A stretch of DNA of 64,000 nucleotides from Marsupella aquatica (lineage: Eukaryota > Marchantiophyta): the NCBI GenBank assembly GCA_973895155.1, contig OZ316892.1:10850001-10914000 (forward strand), written 5' to 3'. A program made the translations under genes and the position numbers. Each line of letters begins with the position of its first letter. Position 1 is the first letter of the stretch. The notes beneath the pieces were generated by a model. That model did no database searches. It had not been told where the DNA came from and saw only the letters and a program-made list of their open reading frames with translations. This document shows, piece by piece, positions 36,001 through 47,367 of this stretch.

Positions 36001-37500
36001 TAAAATCAAAAGAATTCTTTGATACTTTTTGTACTTTAATGATCAAATTGCACCTTGGCTATTTTGGTCACTGGTTAAGCAAAGTAGTTCTGGTTGGCTT
36101 GGAATGATCTGATGGTCAAAATGTTCCAAGGTTTGGTCATTGAATGGTTGCCATTGTCCTCACCCCAAACCATGGCACCCTGTCCACCCTTCTACCTTGG
36201 GGATGGGTCTTGTGCTTCACCCCTGCCCCAGTACACGTGGACACATCCTTGTTGAGTCCCTCAATCCCCAAGCCCTTTGTCAACAGTGAGAGTAGATGCT
36301 GAGGTTAGGTTAAGGACAATGTGGACCCTGTAGTGCAAAAACCTTGCAAGATATACACCGTTAGCTCACTCCAAGCTAACCAGAATTAATTTGCTTATGG
36401 TGAAATAAGATGATAGATTATTAATCAATTAAACTAAAAAGAGTGGGAAAACATATATTTTGACATATATATTAAACTAAAAAGAGTGGCAATGTAGTAA
36501 TCTTTGGGGTCAACTATAAAACATTGTATTAACAACATCCAATCCAAAATAGTTAAATTTCTAAAAAGGGTAAGAGGTAAAAGAAAGTATTCTAAACTCA
36601 TATTTGTAAAATATTTTCTAATATATAGATTTTATGGAGTAAAATAGTTATTTATTTATTAAAATAATAATAATCTTAGAATATTTTCTTTATAAAACAT
36701 GTGTATTTATATTAGGCTAGGATTGCATATAGTACCTCAAAATATACACTAAGTTAACCCCCCAAGTAGTATATCATTGGATAAAAAAAAATCAATGAGC
36801 CAAAACTTGTTACCAAACTATCGGAGAATAGCTGAGAAAAGACACTCAAAGATTCTAATAATTGCTTAGGTCTTCTAGTGTATTATTTCCTATTTCTGGA
36901 GCATTTTTGGCAAGAATAGTCTCTCAAAATTTGAGCTGAAGCTCTCATTTTTTGGAGCATGATATCCCACAATGCAGTCTAATAGTACATTCGTATATAC
37001 TTAAATCCACTAGACTTTGTCTTTGTATGTTTCTGAACTTTTTAAAAGAAAATGCCCATCATCACTGTAGCAGCAGTGTGAGGGCATTTAAAAATTTGTC
37101 CTCTTCTTGTCTCTACGTAAAGAAAGTTAAACCAAAACTTGCACTAATTTTGGTTTTATAATAGGGGCTCTCAAACCTCTAAATTTGATGGACCCTTACA
37201 GTAGTCAAGGTTAGGGAGACAAAAGTAAGGGACTACCAAGAATGGAGAATGTTTTGCCATAAGGATTGGTCATGCCATGACCATAAGTCACACTAGAGGC
37301 TACCGAGAAAAATAATTTTTTACATAATTGTGAAAAAGCTAGGGCCAATGGTTAATGGCCAAAAGCCATCATCTCTAACTACAAAGTAGCCATCATTTCT
37401 AACTAAGAAGCTGCTTGGAGACGCCCTAATTGTCTTTCTGCCTTGCGCTAATATTGGCTTCAATAATTGATCGTAAGTCCCCTTGCAGTAAAACTGTAAA
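30038..37500. other. Long AT-rich intergenic region
   Basis: No gene can be supported over about 7.4 kb. Open frames are short and lack splice context or family resemblance, including 31798-32229 (-), 34201-34443 (+) and 35063-35615 (-). A 15-C run lies at 33500-33514. A reverse copy of part of the 44-bp repeat unit lies at about 36739-36767. About 36420-36700 is very AT-rich. The region is probably old transposon debris. Confidence 0.55.
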
Positions 37501-38534
37501 AGGGACCGTTGGTTGCATGCGACACCCGCGACTGATTAAATAACGGTCTCTTTCCCGTCTTTGGCCACCTGAGTGTATAATGTCATTTAGAAGCACAGCA
37601 CGCTAGTGGTCTCCGGAATTCGTGTCCGTGACATATTACTGCAACCATACTCTTACTGTAATTACGTTGTAATAAGACTTCCCTGTAAATCGTGTACTCT
37701 TTCACGGCCGCAAGAACGGTAAAGATGTAACTCGCTATCCATCCCAGCCGTTAAGCCGTGAGACCGATCGTTTTCCACTGACGGTAACTGCGTACGCGGG
37801 GATGTCAATGGGGTACGTGAGGAGTGTAAGGTGTAAGAAAGACTAGGACGACGAAGAAGAAACGAAGAAACACAAAGTGCAGCGAAAAAAGGAATCCATT
37901 TATTGAAGGCGGATCGGTGACTACTCTCGATCGTTCGCTTCTGTATGGTTGGGGATTATGCTGTTGATTGATCCGCTACTGGGCGTTACTCATGATGGAA
38001 ATTCGTTGTTCTGCCGACGAAGAGACGATGGATGAGAGCGAGACCGGACCCGTAGTAGAATGGTCGGGAAGAGAAAGGCAGGGGCAGGACAGATTTCCTA
38101 CCGTTGGAAACGTTCATTTCCTGGTCGGATCTGTTAGAATGCGAGCGAGGCATTACGCTCGTTCGACAGGCAGCTATCCTTTCCGTTCCTAGCTGCTTTG
38201 GCTCTCCATGGTCTCGTTCGGTAGATTTCACCCACTACTTCTTTACAAGTTTTTGCAGTCTTCATTTTCACGGACTGACTGACCTTGACCTGACCTCATA
38301 GTTCAATCCCAGCTCCTCCTGCGCTTTCTCAGTTAAGGTTGAACTTCAGTGAGTGCAAGATAGACAGTAGTGTGCGAAGCGAAGGGATTTCGTGTACACA
38401 GGAACAAGGAGAGCTTCCATTACAATCGCTTTTGTCGCTTGAAAGATCTGTCTCTCTATTTGCATCCCTCTGTGTTCCTCTCTCCCTCTCTCTGTGTGTG
38501 TCTCGAGGTAGGCACAAAAGGGAGGGTGAGAACG
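37501..38534 (+). promoter_or_regulatory. Presumed promoter and 5' UTR of the 183-residue gene
   Basis: CpG content rises after about 37500, and a CT/TG-rich leader-like tract (38478-38504) precedes the start codon at 38535. Overlapping open frames on both strands have no family resemblance. Confidence 0.4.
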
Positions 38535-39880
38535 ATGGAGAACGCTGCGAATCTACCTTGTGACTCTGTCGCTTCAGTGAGAGTCACCTTGATGGAAGTG
38601 GATCCTGCTGCCACGAGGAAGAGTTTTTGGAAGGAGGACAATGCCGCTGTGGCCATCACCATTTTGCCGACCGCAATTGCATCGCAGGATTGCGGCACAA
38701 ACGAGAACGAGATCTTGTCCCCTTCGGAAGTGATGCAGGAGAATAAAGCTCCGGTGACGAAGACTCCGATGGCGGGAGCAGGGCTTCTGAAGAAATCGCT
38801 GCCGTTCAGAGAGCGGAACATGGAAGAGGGGAAGAAATTGCTGCCACCGCATATCAAAGTGCCCCCAAAGAAAATGTTCGGGTATCCTGAAAGGTGTCCC
38901 TCTCACGCATTGCCCTGATTCAACATTCAATTACGTCGTCTGTTCCTGTTTTTGATAAGATTCTTGGTTCCCTCCGTCTTCATTGCTACCACGAAAACCG
39001 ACCAGGCCACACATTTAACATTCGCATCCATTTTGTTCACTTGGCCGAGCTGAATTCCGTGAGCTGAAAAATAATTCTCTTTGTGGGAACTGGGGACAAC
39101 TGTGCACATTTGATCTCCTTTGTTGCAAATATTCTCCGCGTCCTTCCAACTTTGGTACTCAGACGCTCACAGGGACGCCTTGCTTTCCCTTTGCCCCAAC
39201 TGGATGTCTGTGTTCTTCAAATTCGAGTATCCCCTGTTGGGGACTGTGGAGAACGTTCAGGGACAGTTCAATTGCATTCGTTCAGTCTCCTTCCTTCCTT
39301 TCTCTGGGTCCTTTCCGCACTTCCGAGGGACATTCCTAAACCCGAGTTTGAGTTTGAGGTCGAGCATTCTCATTGCGGGCATTCCTAGAAAAGAGTTTGG
39401 AGTGTCGAATTCAACTATATGCGGCAATGTCATGCTGTTGGAAACAAGCCAGGTGGGCATTCAGCGATGAAGGGAAAGAAGGAGCTCTAGTCCGTCGCAG
39501 CCGTGCATCTATTTTAGTCCTACTTCATTGAATTATTCTTCTGAGCTGACACCACACCCTCTTTCCCCTGCAGATATAGGAGCCCCACAGATGCAATGGT
39601 ATCTCCAGTTTCAAGAGGATTGCTTACGCGAAACAGGAGGCCTGCTCGGACTCTAGCCCCAATGGGTCCTCCTAAGGTAAGTCCGCTTGAGATACCGTTG
39701 GAGTCTGGCGAATTTTTAGGTAGATTTGCTTAACGAAGTATTTCACACATGGAAAATGGGTTTTTCTCACTGACGGGGTTCTCGATGCAGGCATTGGAGA
39801 ACACATTCCACGACGTGGTGGTAGATGTGATGGGAGGAGAAATTGTATCCAATGAAGTGCCTTCCCAGTCATATTTTTAG
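38535..39880 (+). CDS. Unrecognised 183-residue protein, 3 exons
   Basis: Exons 38535-38893, 39574-39676 and 39791-39880 total 552 nt, with GT-AG introns and matching phases (the split codon at the first junction is AGA). I do not recognise the family. The N-terminal half (about 1-110) is of mixed composition. The middle (about 110-155) is basic and Pro-rich, with SPTDAMVSPVSRGLLTR followed by RRPARTLAPMGPP. The C-terminus is short and rather acidic (ENTFHDVVVDVMGGE). Four Ser/Thr-Pro sites and an RxxL (RGLL) resemble substrates of proline-directed kinases and APC/C destruction boxes; that is inference from short motifs only. No signal peptide or membrane segment is seen. Splice consistency and CpG-rich upstream DNA make a real gene likely; an earlier in-frame start is not excluded. 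Confidence 0.68.
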
Positions 39881-41071
39881 CTTGGTACGTCGTGATTGTC
39901 CACTCATAGAAGTGCCCGACCGATGTAGTTGGGCAATCATTTAGCTTGGCTTTCGCCAAGTTAAGGTCTACTTATAACGCTTGTGTATATTGCCAAGGAA
40001 AATGGGTCAAGTTGAGGCCCTGACGCCCATATCTGCTGAGGTCGAAGTGCCGGCCTAAGTTTTACTGTCATCAACGACAGAAAGTCGAAGCAGCATGTTT
40101 ACTCGACATACTGAGAGCTTTCTAGATTTTGGAACGGATGACGTTAGATCAATATTTATAGTGCATAGAATAGAATTGTATTCACAATGGTGCCTGAAGC
40201 TAACACCGTAGCCTTTTTGTAGAAAGAGCAGTGATCAGGTATCATTGATTATTAGGGAGTTTCGCCGGTTGGAACTTGGTTGTACAGGAAAGAAGCCGAA
40301 AGTTTACGCATTTTACGGAGACTCTGCTCGATTGATTCTTGCTCTTGTTTTGTGCGAGCAATGTGATTATTTTTGTTACGGATGCTTAAATGAACTCAGA
40401 AGCACGAAACATCAACAATCAAAGGTTTCTGCAATATTATTTGTATTTTGAATCATGAAAGATAATTTCGGCTGAAAAATGTATCTGGATAGTACACCAG
40501 CAATTGCAGTCTCTAACCAGAACTAGACGACGACACAAAACAGAATATGTAATTAGTACAACATAATACGGTGATGGAAGTCTCAAACTAAACTCTGGAA
40601 TGTCTCGCGAGACAGAATGAGCATGAGAACGAGACAGAATCACAAACTTCCAAACAGCTTTGACAACAAGACATAACACTTTTCAAAACGAGACACTAAA
40701 TACTACATGGCAAAATAATATTAGACAACTGGCCACCAAGTCAGGTTTCTGCGATAATTTTGAGTGAAGATAGGCAGATTGGCTGAAAAGTACAATGCAA
40801 AATCAAAGATTTGAGTCACACCGCAAAATCATTCTCCCTAGTGCAGAAACTGCCAAAATTTATTCGCGACCTCCCCACTACTGAACGAACGGTGCTGCAC
40901 TCATGCTGAACATTCGAGTAATTTGTATCGCAGTAGCAGAGCACAGTCCCTCGGCAAATGGCTGTGTCGCAAAACAAAAGGAATATGTGATTCGCGAAAC
41001 AGAAAAGTTGCCAGTTGGTAAATGTATCAATCAACCAACTTCCAACAGATTCGACCACAACACCGTGCATG
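39881..41071. other. 3' flank and intergenic DNA
   Basis: No gene seen. From about 40590 the sequence has scattered short repeats of ACGAGAC and GAGACAGAAT, apparently related to the 138-bp tandem repeat that follows. Confidence 0.5.
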
Positions 41072-41347
41072 TTCAAAACGAGACTCATGATGCTGCTCAT
41101 TCATTTTAAAAACCATATGCCTTCGGGTCTTTCTGAGGGGAGCACGGGACGACAATGTGCTCTACATACATCTGGAGAGTAAGAACACTTAACTGAATGT
41201 AAAACAAATTCAAAACGAGACTCATGATGCTGCTCATTCATTTAAGAAACCATATTGCCTTTGGGTCTTTGTGAGGGGAGCACGGGACGACAATATGCTC
41301 TACATACACCTGGAGAGTAACAAAACTTAACCGAATGTAGCTCAAAG
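41072..41347. repeat. 138-bp tandem duplication
   Basis: Copies at 41072-41209 and 41210-41347 both begin TTCAAAACGAGACTCATGA and share GGGGAGCACGGGACGACAAT. Degenerate further pieces (ACATCTGGAG, CTTAACTGATTGTAGCT) occur to about 41490. Confidence 0.85.
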
Positions 41348-42109
41348 AGTCCTCATGAGCATGTACATCTCAGACAGAAAAAGAATTGTAGCTGATTTTT
41401 TAGTCCACGTGAGCTGACGAGGGTGGTTTCGTAGTCCTATTCGTACATCTGGAGTGACCGAAAACTTAACTGATTGTAGCTAATTGTTGAGACCGCATGA
41501 GCTGACCAGGACACAAGGACATGTAGACACCGAAGTAGGCACATCTTAAGCTCTTAACAAATAGACAGGACAGGATACCAGCATGATTAAAACCGAAGGC
41601 CAGTAGTCCCTTGCCATGGCAAAGGACGATGCTAAGTAAAGCCGGCCGAGTGAATAGTTTGTGTAGAAAAAGAATACTTGAAGCTTTGAACAAATTTGTC
41701 CCAAAAGCAATTTACATGCAACCCCTAAACCACATACCCGCTCAAGTTACTTTTGTTTGAAAGACATTTCTTGTTTGAGGCTCCAGACAAAATCACTTCT
41801 AAAGCAGTTGTCATGCAGATCTTTGGTCACCTCTCGCCGAAAACCAGAAAAGATATTAGTCATGCATCCCACTCAAGTTGTTGTACCATTTTCCAATGAG
41901 GGGAGACTTCAAACCTGCACTAAATGACGAGGGCTTGCCGTATGCCAGCGTCGCTCTAGATGCCTCCTGTCTCCCGGTTTGGACTTGCCCGGCAAATAGA
42001 CCGTTTTAAGGCCGTCAACCGGCAAGCCGACACCCGGTCTCTCCCGGTCGTCATCATCCGGTCCCGGCCCGAGTAAATCCGGTCCCGGCCTGAGTACTCC
42101 CGGTCCTCT
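41348..42109. other. Non-coding transition into C-rich DNA
   Basis: Ordinary intergenic sequence to about 41925, then increasingly CpG- and C-rich with repeated CCCGGTC motifs (41980-42110). No gene. Confidence 0.5.
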
Positions 42110-42515
42110 TCCCTCCCGGCCCCGGACCCTAAACTTCCCCCGGCCCGGACCCTTCACCCTCCCGGCCCGGACCCTAACGCCCCCCCCCCCCGCCCCGGAC
42201 CCTTCACCCTCCCGACCTGGACCCTAAAGCCCCCCCCCGCCCCGGACCCTAAAGCCCTCCCGGCCCGGACCCTAAAGGCCCCCGCCCGGCCCGGACCCTA
42301 AAGCCCTCCCCCCGGCCCGGACCCTAAAGCCCCCCCCGGCCCGGACCCTAAAGCTCCCCCCCCCTCCCTCCCCGGACCCTAAAGCCCCCCCCGGCCCGGA
42401 CCCTAAAGCTCCCACCCCTCCCACCCCGGACCCTAAAGCCCCCCCCCGGCCCGGACCCCCCCTCCCGGCCCGGACCCTAAAGCCCCCCCCTCCGCCCCGG
42501 TCCCTAAAGCCCCCC
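42110..42515. repeat. C-rich ~25-bp minisatellite containing CCCTAAA
   Basis: About a dozen units of roughly 25 bp, each of the form CCCGGACCCTAAAG followed by a C run of variable length. The plant telomere heptamer CCCTAAA is in nearly every unit but is never head-to-tail, so this is not telomeric DNA. The minus strand is G-rich with G-quadruplex potential. Long open frames across it (42272-42721, -) are Gly/Pro/Arg repeats and not genes. Confidence 0.85.
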
Positions 42516-42684
42516 CGGCCCGGGCCCACCATGAGGGACCGGGTCGGGCGGGGGTGGGCCGGGCCGGGCCGGGCCGGGGGGGCTTTAGGGTTAGGTCGCG
42601 AGGAGGGCAGCCGCCGGGGGGGATCGGGCTCGGCCACCCGGGGTCGGCTCGCGAGGTGGGGTGGGGGGATGAGTCCGGGACCGG

Positions 42685-42766
42685 GGCTATAAAGTGAGGA
42701 GGTCTCCTCACTTTCTCTCATTACTAACTTCTCAACTAAAGTTTGCTTGTTTTGTAGGAGAGACCT
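42685..42766 (+). promoter_or_regulatory. TATA box, palindrome and leader upstream of the kinase gene
   Basis: A TATAAAG lies at 42688-42694 just after the GC-rich array. It overlaps a perfect 11-bp inverted repeat with a 2-bp spacer: AAAGTGAGGAG (42691-42701), GT, CTCCTCACTTT (42704-42714). A pyrimidine-rich leader follows and then a strong donor, CCTTTG|GTAAGTTT, near 42772. The acceptor ACATTTCAG near 43374 would close a 5' UTR intron before the kinase start. Confidence 0.55.
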
Positions 42767-42922
42767 TTGGTAAGTTTTTCTTGCTTTTGCTTATGTTTTG
42801 CTTAGTTTTGAGTTTAGTTTACTAGTTTTTGAATTGTTTTGAGTCTTTTTTTTGCTATGCTTTGCCATGTATGACTTTAACATTTAGTTTTAATTTGGAG
42901 GGATATTAGTGTTCTCACGAAT

Positions 42923-43241
42923 GCGCATGCTTGGAGCTTATGCTTGGCATGTGGTATTTCGTATGAGAGGACCTAATATTGCCTTAATAGTTTAGTGTGA
43001 TTTGTGAATTGAGTGGAGTATTTTCTAGGATAGAGATTTTCATGTACGCATGCTTGGAGTTTCCGCTCGGCATGTGGTACTCTGCATGGATATCTCGATT
43101 CCTTGTAAATATTTCCACAACATTTACAAATGACATCTAAATTATAGGTTTCACATAGATTGGAATAGGAATGTAACAACTTGAAGAAAAAGACATCTTT
43201 TGTGCGCATGCTTGGAGTTTCGGCTTGGCATGTGGTATTTC
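42923..43241 (+). repeat. Three spaced copies of a 38-bp motif in the leader intron
   Basis: Copies at about 42923-42960, 43046-43082 and 43203-43241 share GCATGCTTGGAG, a short variable segment, then TTGGCATGTGGTA. They are separated by about 120 and 155 bp of dissimilar DNA. CATGC and GGCATG within each copy could pair into a hairpin. Confidence 0.75.
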
Positions 43242-43487
43242 ACATAGTTGTCTTTCCCCTTCATCGTTGTTACTTTCAAAGTACTAAACAAACGAATAAA
43301 AAATTGAACAAATATTAAAATTTCATTGCTTGGGTATTATTGGTACCAACACAAAGTGTGAAATGACATTTCAGGATTTTTGATCCAGCTTTATTGTACT
43401 TGCATCATCCATACCCTCGGCAAGCAGCCAACACACTCCGTAAGCGCCTATTCTTTGTCCTACAACTTGTTGTGGTTACTTGAGAAC

Positions 43488-45145
43488 ATGGCCGCTGCAA
43501 ATGTGAGTGTAGAGTATATGAAACTTTTTGAGGCAATGAAGACCATGCTAAACGAGGGATATCAACCAGATCCTCATGCCCTCAATGCTCTACGGAATGC
43601 TCACAAAACCTTAGAAATTTGTAAACATGGCAAAACCTTAGGGAAACGGAAACATAGAGGAGGAGCAATTGGTGCTGCATTGAAAGAGAGAAGGCAACAT
43701 GTGTTAGTTGCGATTTGGAAAAAGATTCTATATCCCTACACTTTGCCAGCACAGTATGAGCAGGATGGCTTTGAGAGGAAGTATGCTATGCATGGAGTAG
43801 AGGGTTACAAAAACCTTTTAAATGACATGTGACGTTGCATGCGTGAGACTGTGGAGAAAGAAGAGGACATGACCCGAGATGAAATTGCTGCCTTAATAAG
43901 TGATTTTGAGAAGCCGGGTGGATTTGTTGAACATTTGACGTTGAACTTTGCGGTAAATCTTTGGGACAAGTTGGAATCCAATTTGGATGAGGCTGGGGCC
44001 GTCATGCTTGGAGTTCCTGGGCTATACACACATAGAAGAGATTTGCTAGCTAAATGGAGCAAAGAGTTAGCAATGGCCAAATCGGAGAGTAATGTCAAAT
44101 ATGCAAGCAAGGTCGTGCAGTTTGGAGAGATTGGCATGGAGGTTGCAGATAGAGGAACGCGTCCATCACGAGTTGTTCCCATGGTCAGGAGTATTCATTT
44201 CTTGAGGAGGGAGCAAGTATCGAATTTGCATCGCATTGGAAGCGGCATCCAAGGACATGTGTTCATATGTCATATATTGGATTGCCCATTGATTCCTCGA
44301 AATGCAACACTGGTTGCAAAACGATTTAAGGATGGAGACCGGCACAAGAGACGAACAGATGCCTTACAGAAGTGCTCATGGGAGGTTTGAATCACAAAAG
44401 AATAATTGGGGTCTTGGCAATGACTATCGAAGATCCACCGAAACTTATCTATGACCATTACAATGGAGGAGACTTGGGAAGCTTCATAGATAAGTGTGGG
44501 AAATGGAGTAAGAGCAAAGGGAAGACACAATCCACTTTTGAGGTTGATGTGACATTCATATCCAAAAAGAAACTCTTTTTGGAACATCGTTTGGGGATTG
44601 CTATGGCTCTATTGGAGACCTTGCAATATTTGCATGCACACGACCGTTTCCATTGTGATCTTCATTTTGGGAACATCCTTCTTCACTTTGATCACGAGGA
44701 TGATTTGGCAATTAGAGTTTATGTAGGAATATGTGATTTTGGGTTGTCCAAACACAAGTCACAATGCACATTACCACAAAATCGAATGTGGCCCACCCCT
44801 ACAGAGAAAGCAGTTGCGTATCAAAAACAATATCCACAATTGGCGCCTGAGCTAGTTCGTTCCGATCCAGTAGAGTACAGTCAAGCAACTGACATATATG
44901 CTTTGGGCAATGTCTTTGAGACATTACTCACAAAAAATTGGGATGGAATGACCCCAATGACACGATATTTGAATAGGGGTTGGAATGCTAGAGAGCATGG
45001 CCTTAAATTGGATATTATGATACGTGACATGATGGCCATTGATGTCAAGAAAAGAATGGATTGTGTTCATTGGAGTTTGAGAATGATGAGGACATTCCAA
45101 GATTGTAGATTAGTTCAGCACAATAGTCCTTATCTAAGAGATTAG
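43488..45145 (+). pseudogene. Decayed protein kinase gene
   Basis: Translation from ATG 43488 gives an unrecognised N-terminal region of about 240 residues, then a kinase domain of about 300 residues. Visible motifs are the Gly loop IGSGIQGHVF, VAKRF with the ATP-binding Lys, the catalytic loop FHCDLHFGN (Asp and Asn present, the usual Arg replaced by Cys, as in non-RD kinases), CDFGLSK, and LAPEL. The frame is broken by TGA at 43830-43832 and by a one-base loss near 44371 (between ...DALQK and VLMGGLNHKR). It ends with TAG at 45143. All catalytic residues survive, so decay is recent, or one change is an assembly error. No transmembrane segment is seen, which suggests a cytoplasmic kinase. 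It sits 190 bp before the coiled-coil gene on the same strand. Confidence 0.8.
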
Positions 45146-45335
45146 AGATTTCATAGTTTCATCGTGAATGACAATGATAGATGTCATGAACTATTATCTA
45201 TTTAATCATGTCATATGAATTAAATGTATTACTCATTTTGCTTCATTGTATTTTGTTATCAATTTTATCTTGAAGGGTGTATGGTGAATGAATGCTAAAA
45301 ATGTTTTTATTATTGTAGAATCTGCAAGGATGGGA

Positions 45336-47255
45336 AAATGGGATTTGGAATCCGACGAGGAGGAAAAACCTAAAAAGATTCTATATTTATATTTACAACC
45401 TGCTCAGGATTTACACCTTTGGTCTCAGGATCAATACGCTGAAGAAGATTCTCAACCCATAGACGAGGACATTGGAATGAGTAGCAATCATGTAGGGCAA
45501 AGCATAACCAAAACGGATGAGGACACCAAGGATGTTGAATGGAATATCACAATGCCAAATATGAAACCTCCTCACAATGAATGACCCATCAACGCCAAAG
45601 AATTGGAGATATTGATGCCACGTGTGGAGTTCCAAAAATGGATGAAAATCATTTTTGATGATGAAAATTTATGGGCCACAAGGTCTTGGATGCAAAAGAA
45701 GTACACAATGTCCAAGGTAACACATGTGGAAATTGGCAAGCATTGGCAGCAAAGATTTCGAGAGTATGCTCCAAAGAAAGCGTAAGGCAAAACAAGCTCG
45801 GTTTATCCTCCTTTTCTCCGACTCCTAATTGCTGAATTTATTCTCAAGTGGAAGGTGGATTATCGTTGGGAAACAGAAGAGGGCAAGATGACTCACTCTG
45901 TACATCAGTCTGTCCTGGACATTGCAGGTTTCAAGAACAACAAAAATACTACAAAAGATATGTCGAGTCAAGCAACCAACAAAGGGTCAAAAAGAAAGAT
46001 ACATGATGTGCAAGACATTCATGCACATCAGAAAGATAAGCCGACTGCACTGGAACGACTCTTCACTAAATCTGAAAGTTTCAGCGCACCAAAACATGTG
46101 GACAAAATATCAAACATTGCAGCATCTACAAGTAACAATTTACCAGAAAAGTTCACTGGTGTTTTGGATCCAAAGAAAGAATCATTGAGCATGGAGATTG
46201 TGTGCAAAAGTTTGGGCACAGAGATTGGTCATTTGATTGAGAATAATCTCCGCACAAAGTTTTGTCTTGACCTTTGTGAAGCTGGCAGCATTGACTACTA
46301 CAAGTCAAAGTTGCAAGATAATGTTTTGAAGATGAAAGCAATGGAAAAAATGCCCATTCAAAGTGTGACTACTTTGGAGGTGAAGGAATACAAGGTGCAA
46401 CTGTACGACAAGATGGAGGAGATTGCAAAGCTCAACAAACAACTTGCCCAAAAGGATGGTCAATGTAGTAAAATGAAACAAGTTCAAGAGGCAGATAGAG
46501 TCATTGAGGATTTGAAGAATCAGGTTGCATCACAAGAGGTGATCATAAGCAATCTGCAAGAGGAGATCGAGCAAATGAACACTGCTGAGGTGGATGGGCA
46601 GTCAGACAAGGAAAAATCAAGATGCAAGAACTACAATTATATGAACTTGCAAATGATTGATCCTACGGGAGAATCTCATCTTTTTCCAGATGTGGAGGAG
46701 GATCCAGAAGATGTAGAGAAATTTTTTGACAAGTGGAAGACCGATGAAAGTATGGCCCAATTTGTTTGAGAAAAGGATGGAAGATGTACTTGGTGCTTGT
46801 ATCCATGGGGTCCTGAATCTGTTTCCATTTTGGGAACATGCGGTCACTTATGGCATCATGCTTGCTTGTTTCGGTGGATGAAGAAGAGCCGAAAATGTTG
46901 GTGTCGGAAACCATTTCATGAACGAGAGTATGAGCAACGAGGTTTGTTGAAACAAATACCACCAATGGAGACACAGCAAGACACTGAAGACATGACTCAA
47001 GAGAGTATTGCAATGGCACAGATCGATTCAAGGCCCATTGACAACTTCATAGTTAATGAATACAACTTGTTAGATGGTGACTTTGACAATTTGCTATTCA
47101 GCGGTAGATTCCAACAGTGGAAGGAATATGCCATGGCGAATTGACCAACAACAGATGAGCAAAACATGCAGCGATCTATTCGTCGCCATCGTCGTCGTCA
47201 GCAACTGGTAGAGGTGAAAGCAAAAGCGCAAGACAATGAGAACCCAAATGAGTAG
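45336..47255 (+). pseudogene. Decayed coiled-coil/RING-like gene
   Basis: From ATG 45336 to TAG 47253-47255 a single frame of 640 codons shows sensible protein throughout. It is interrupted by four stops: TGA 45582, TAA 45783, TGA 46767 and TGA 47142. There are no frameshifts. All four fit single C-to-T changes (CGA to TGA, CAA to TAA). Features in order: an acidic N-terminus; a Trp-rich segment (EFQKWMKIIFDDENLW); a basic Ser-rich linker; a coiled coil at about 46370-46610; a Cys/His cluster at 46780-46910 (CTWC, then CGHLWHHAC, then CWC) like a RING-H2 finger with a shortened last pair; an Arg-rich tail (RSIRRHRRRQQ). It may have been a nuclear E3-ligase-like protein; the function is inferred only. 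It is convergent with the hAT transposase, about 110 bp away. Confidence 0.65.
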
Positions 47256-47367
47256 ATTGCACACACAATGTTTAGTATAGCATATTTTATTGCATAGGAC
47301 ATGCACAATCCGACATAGTATATCATAGTTTGTTGTATAGTACTAGCATGTAATACCTAAACAGATA

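Noticed and set aside
42110-42515. Interstitial telomere
   Set aside because: CCCTAAA occurs once per ~25-bp unit and never in head-to-tail tandem.
42272-42721. 149-residue Gly/Pro/Arg-rich open frame on the minus strand
   Set aside because: It is a translation of the C-rich minisatellite; stops are absent because of base composition.
42923-43241. CRISPR-like array
   Set aside because: Only three imperfect copies with unequal spacers of 120-155 bp, in a plant nuclear setting.
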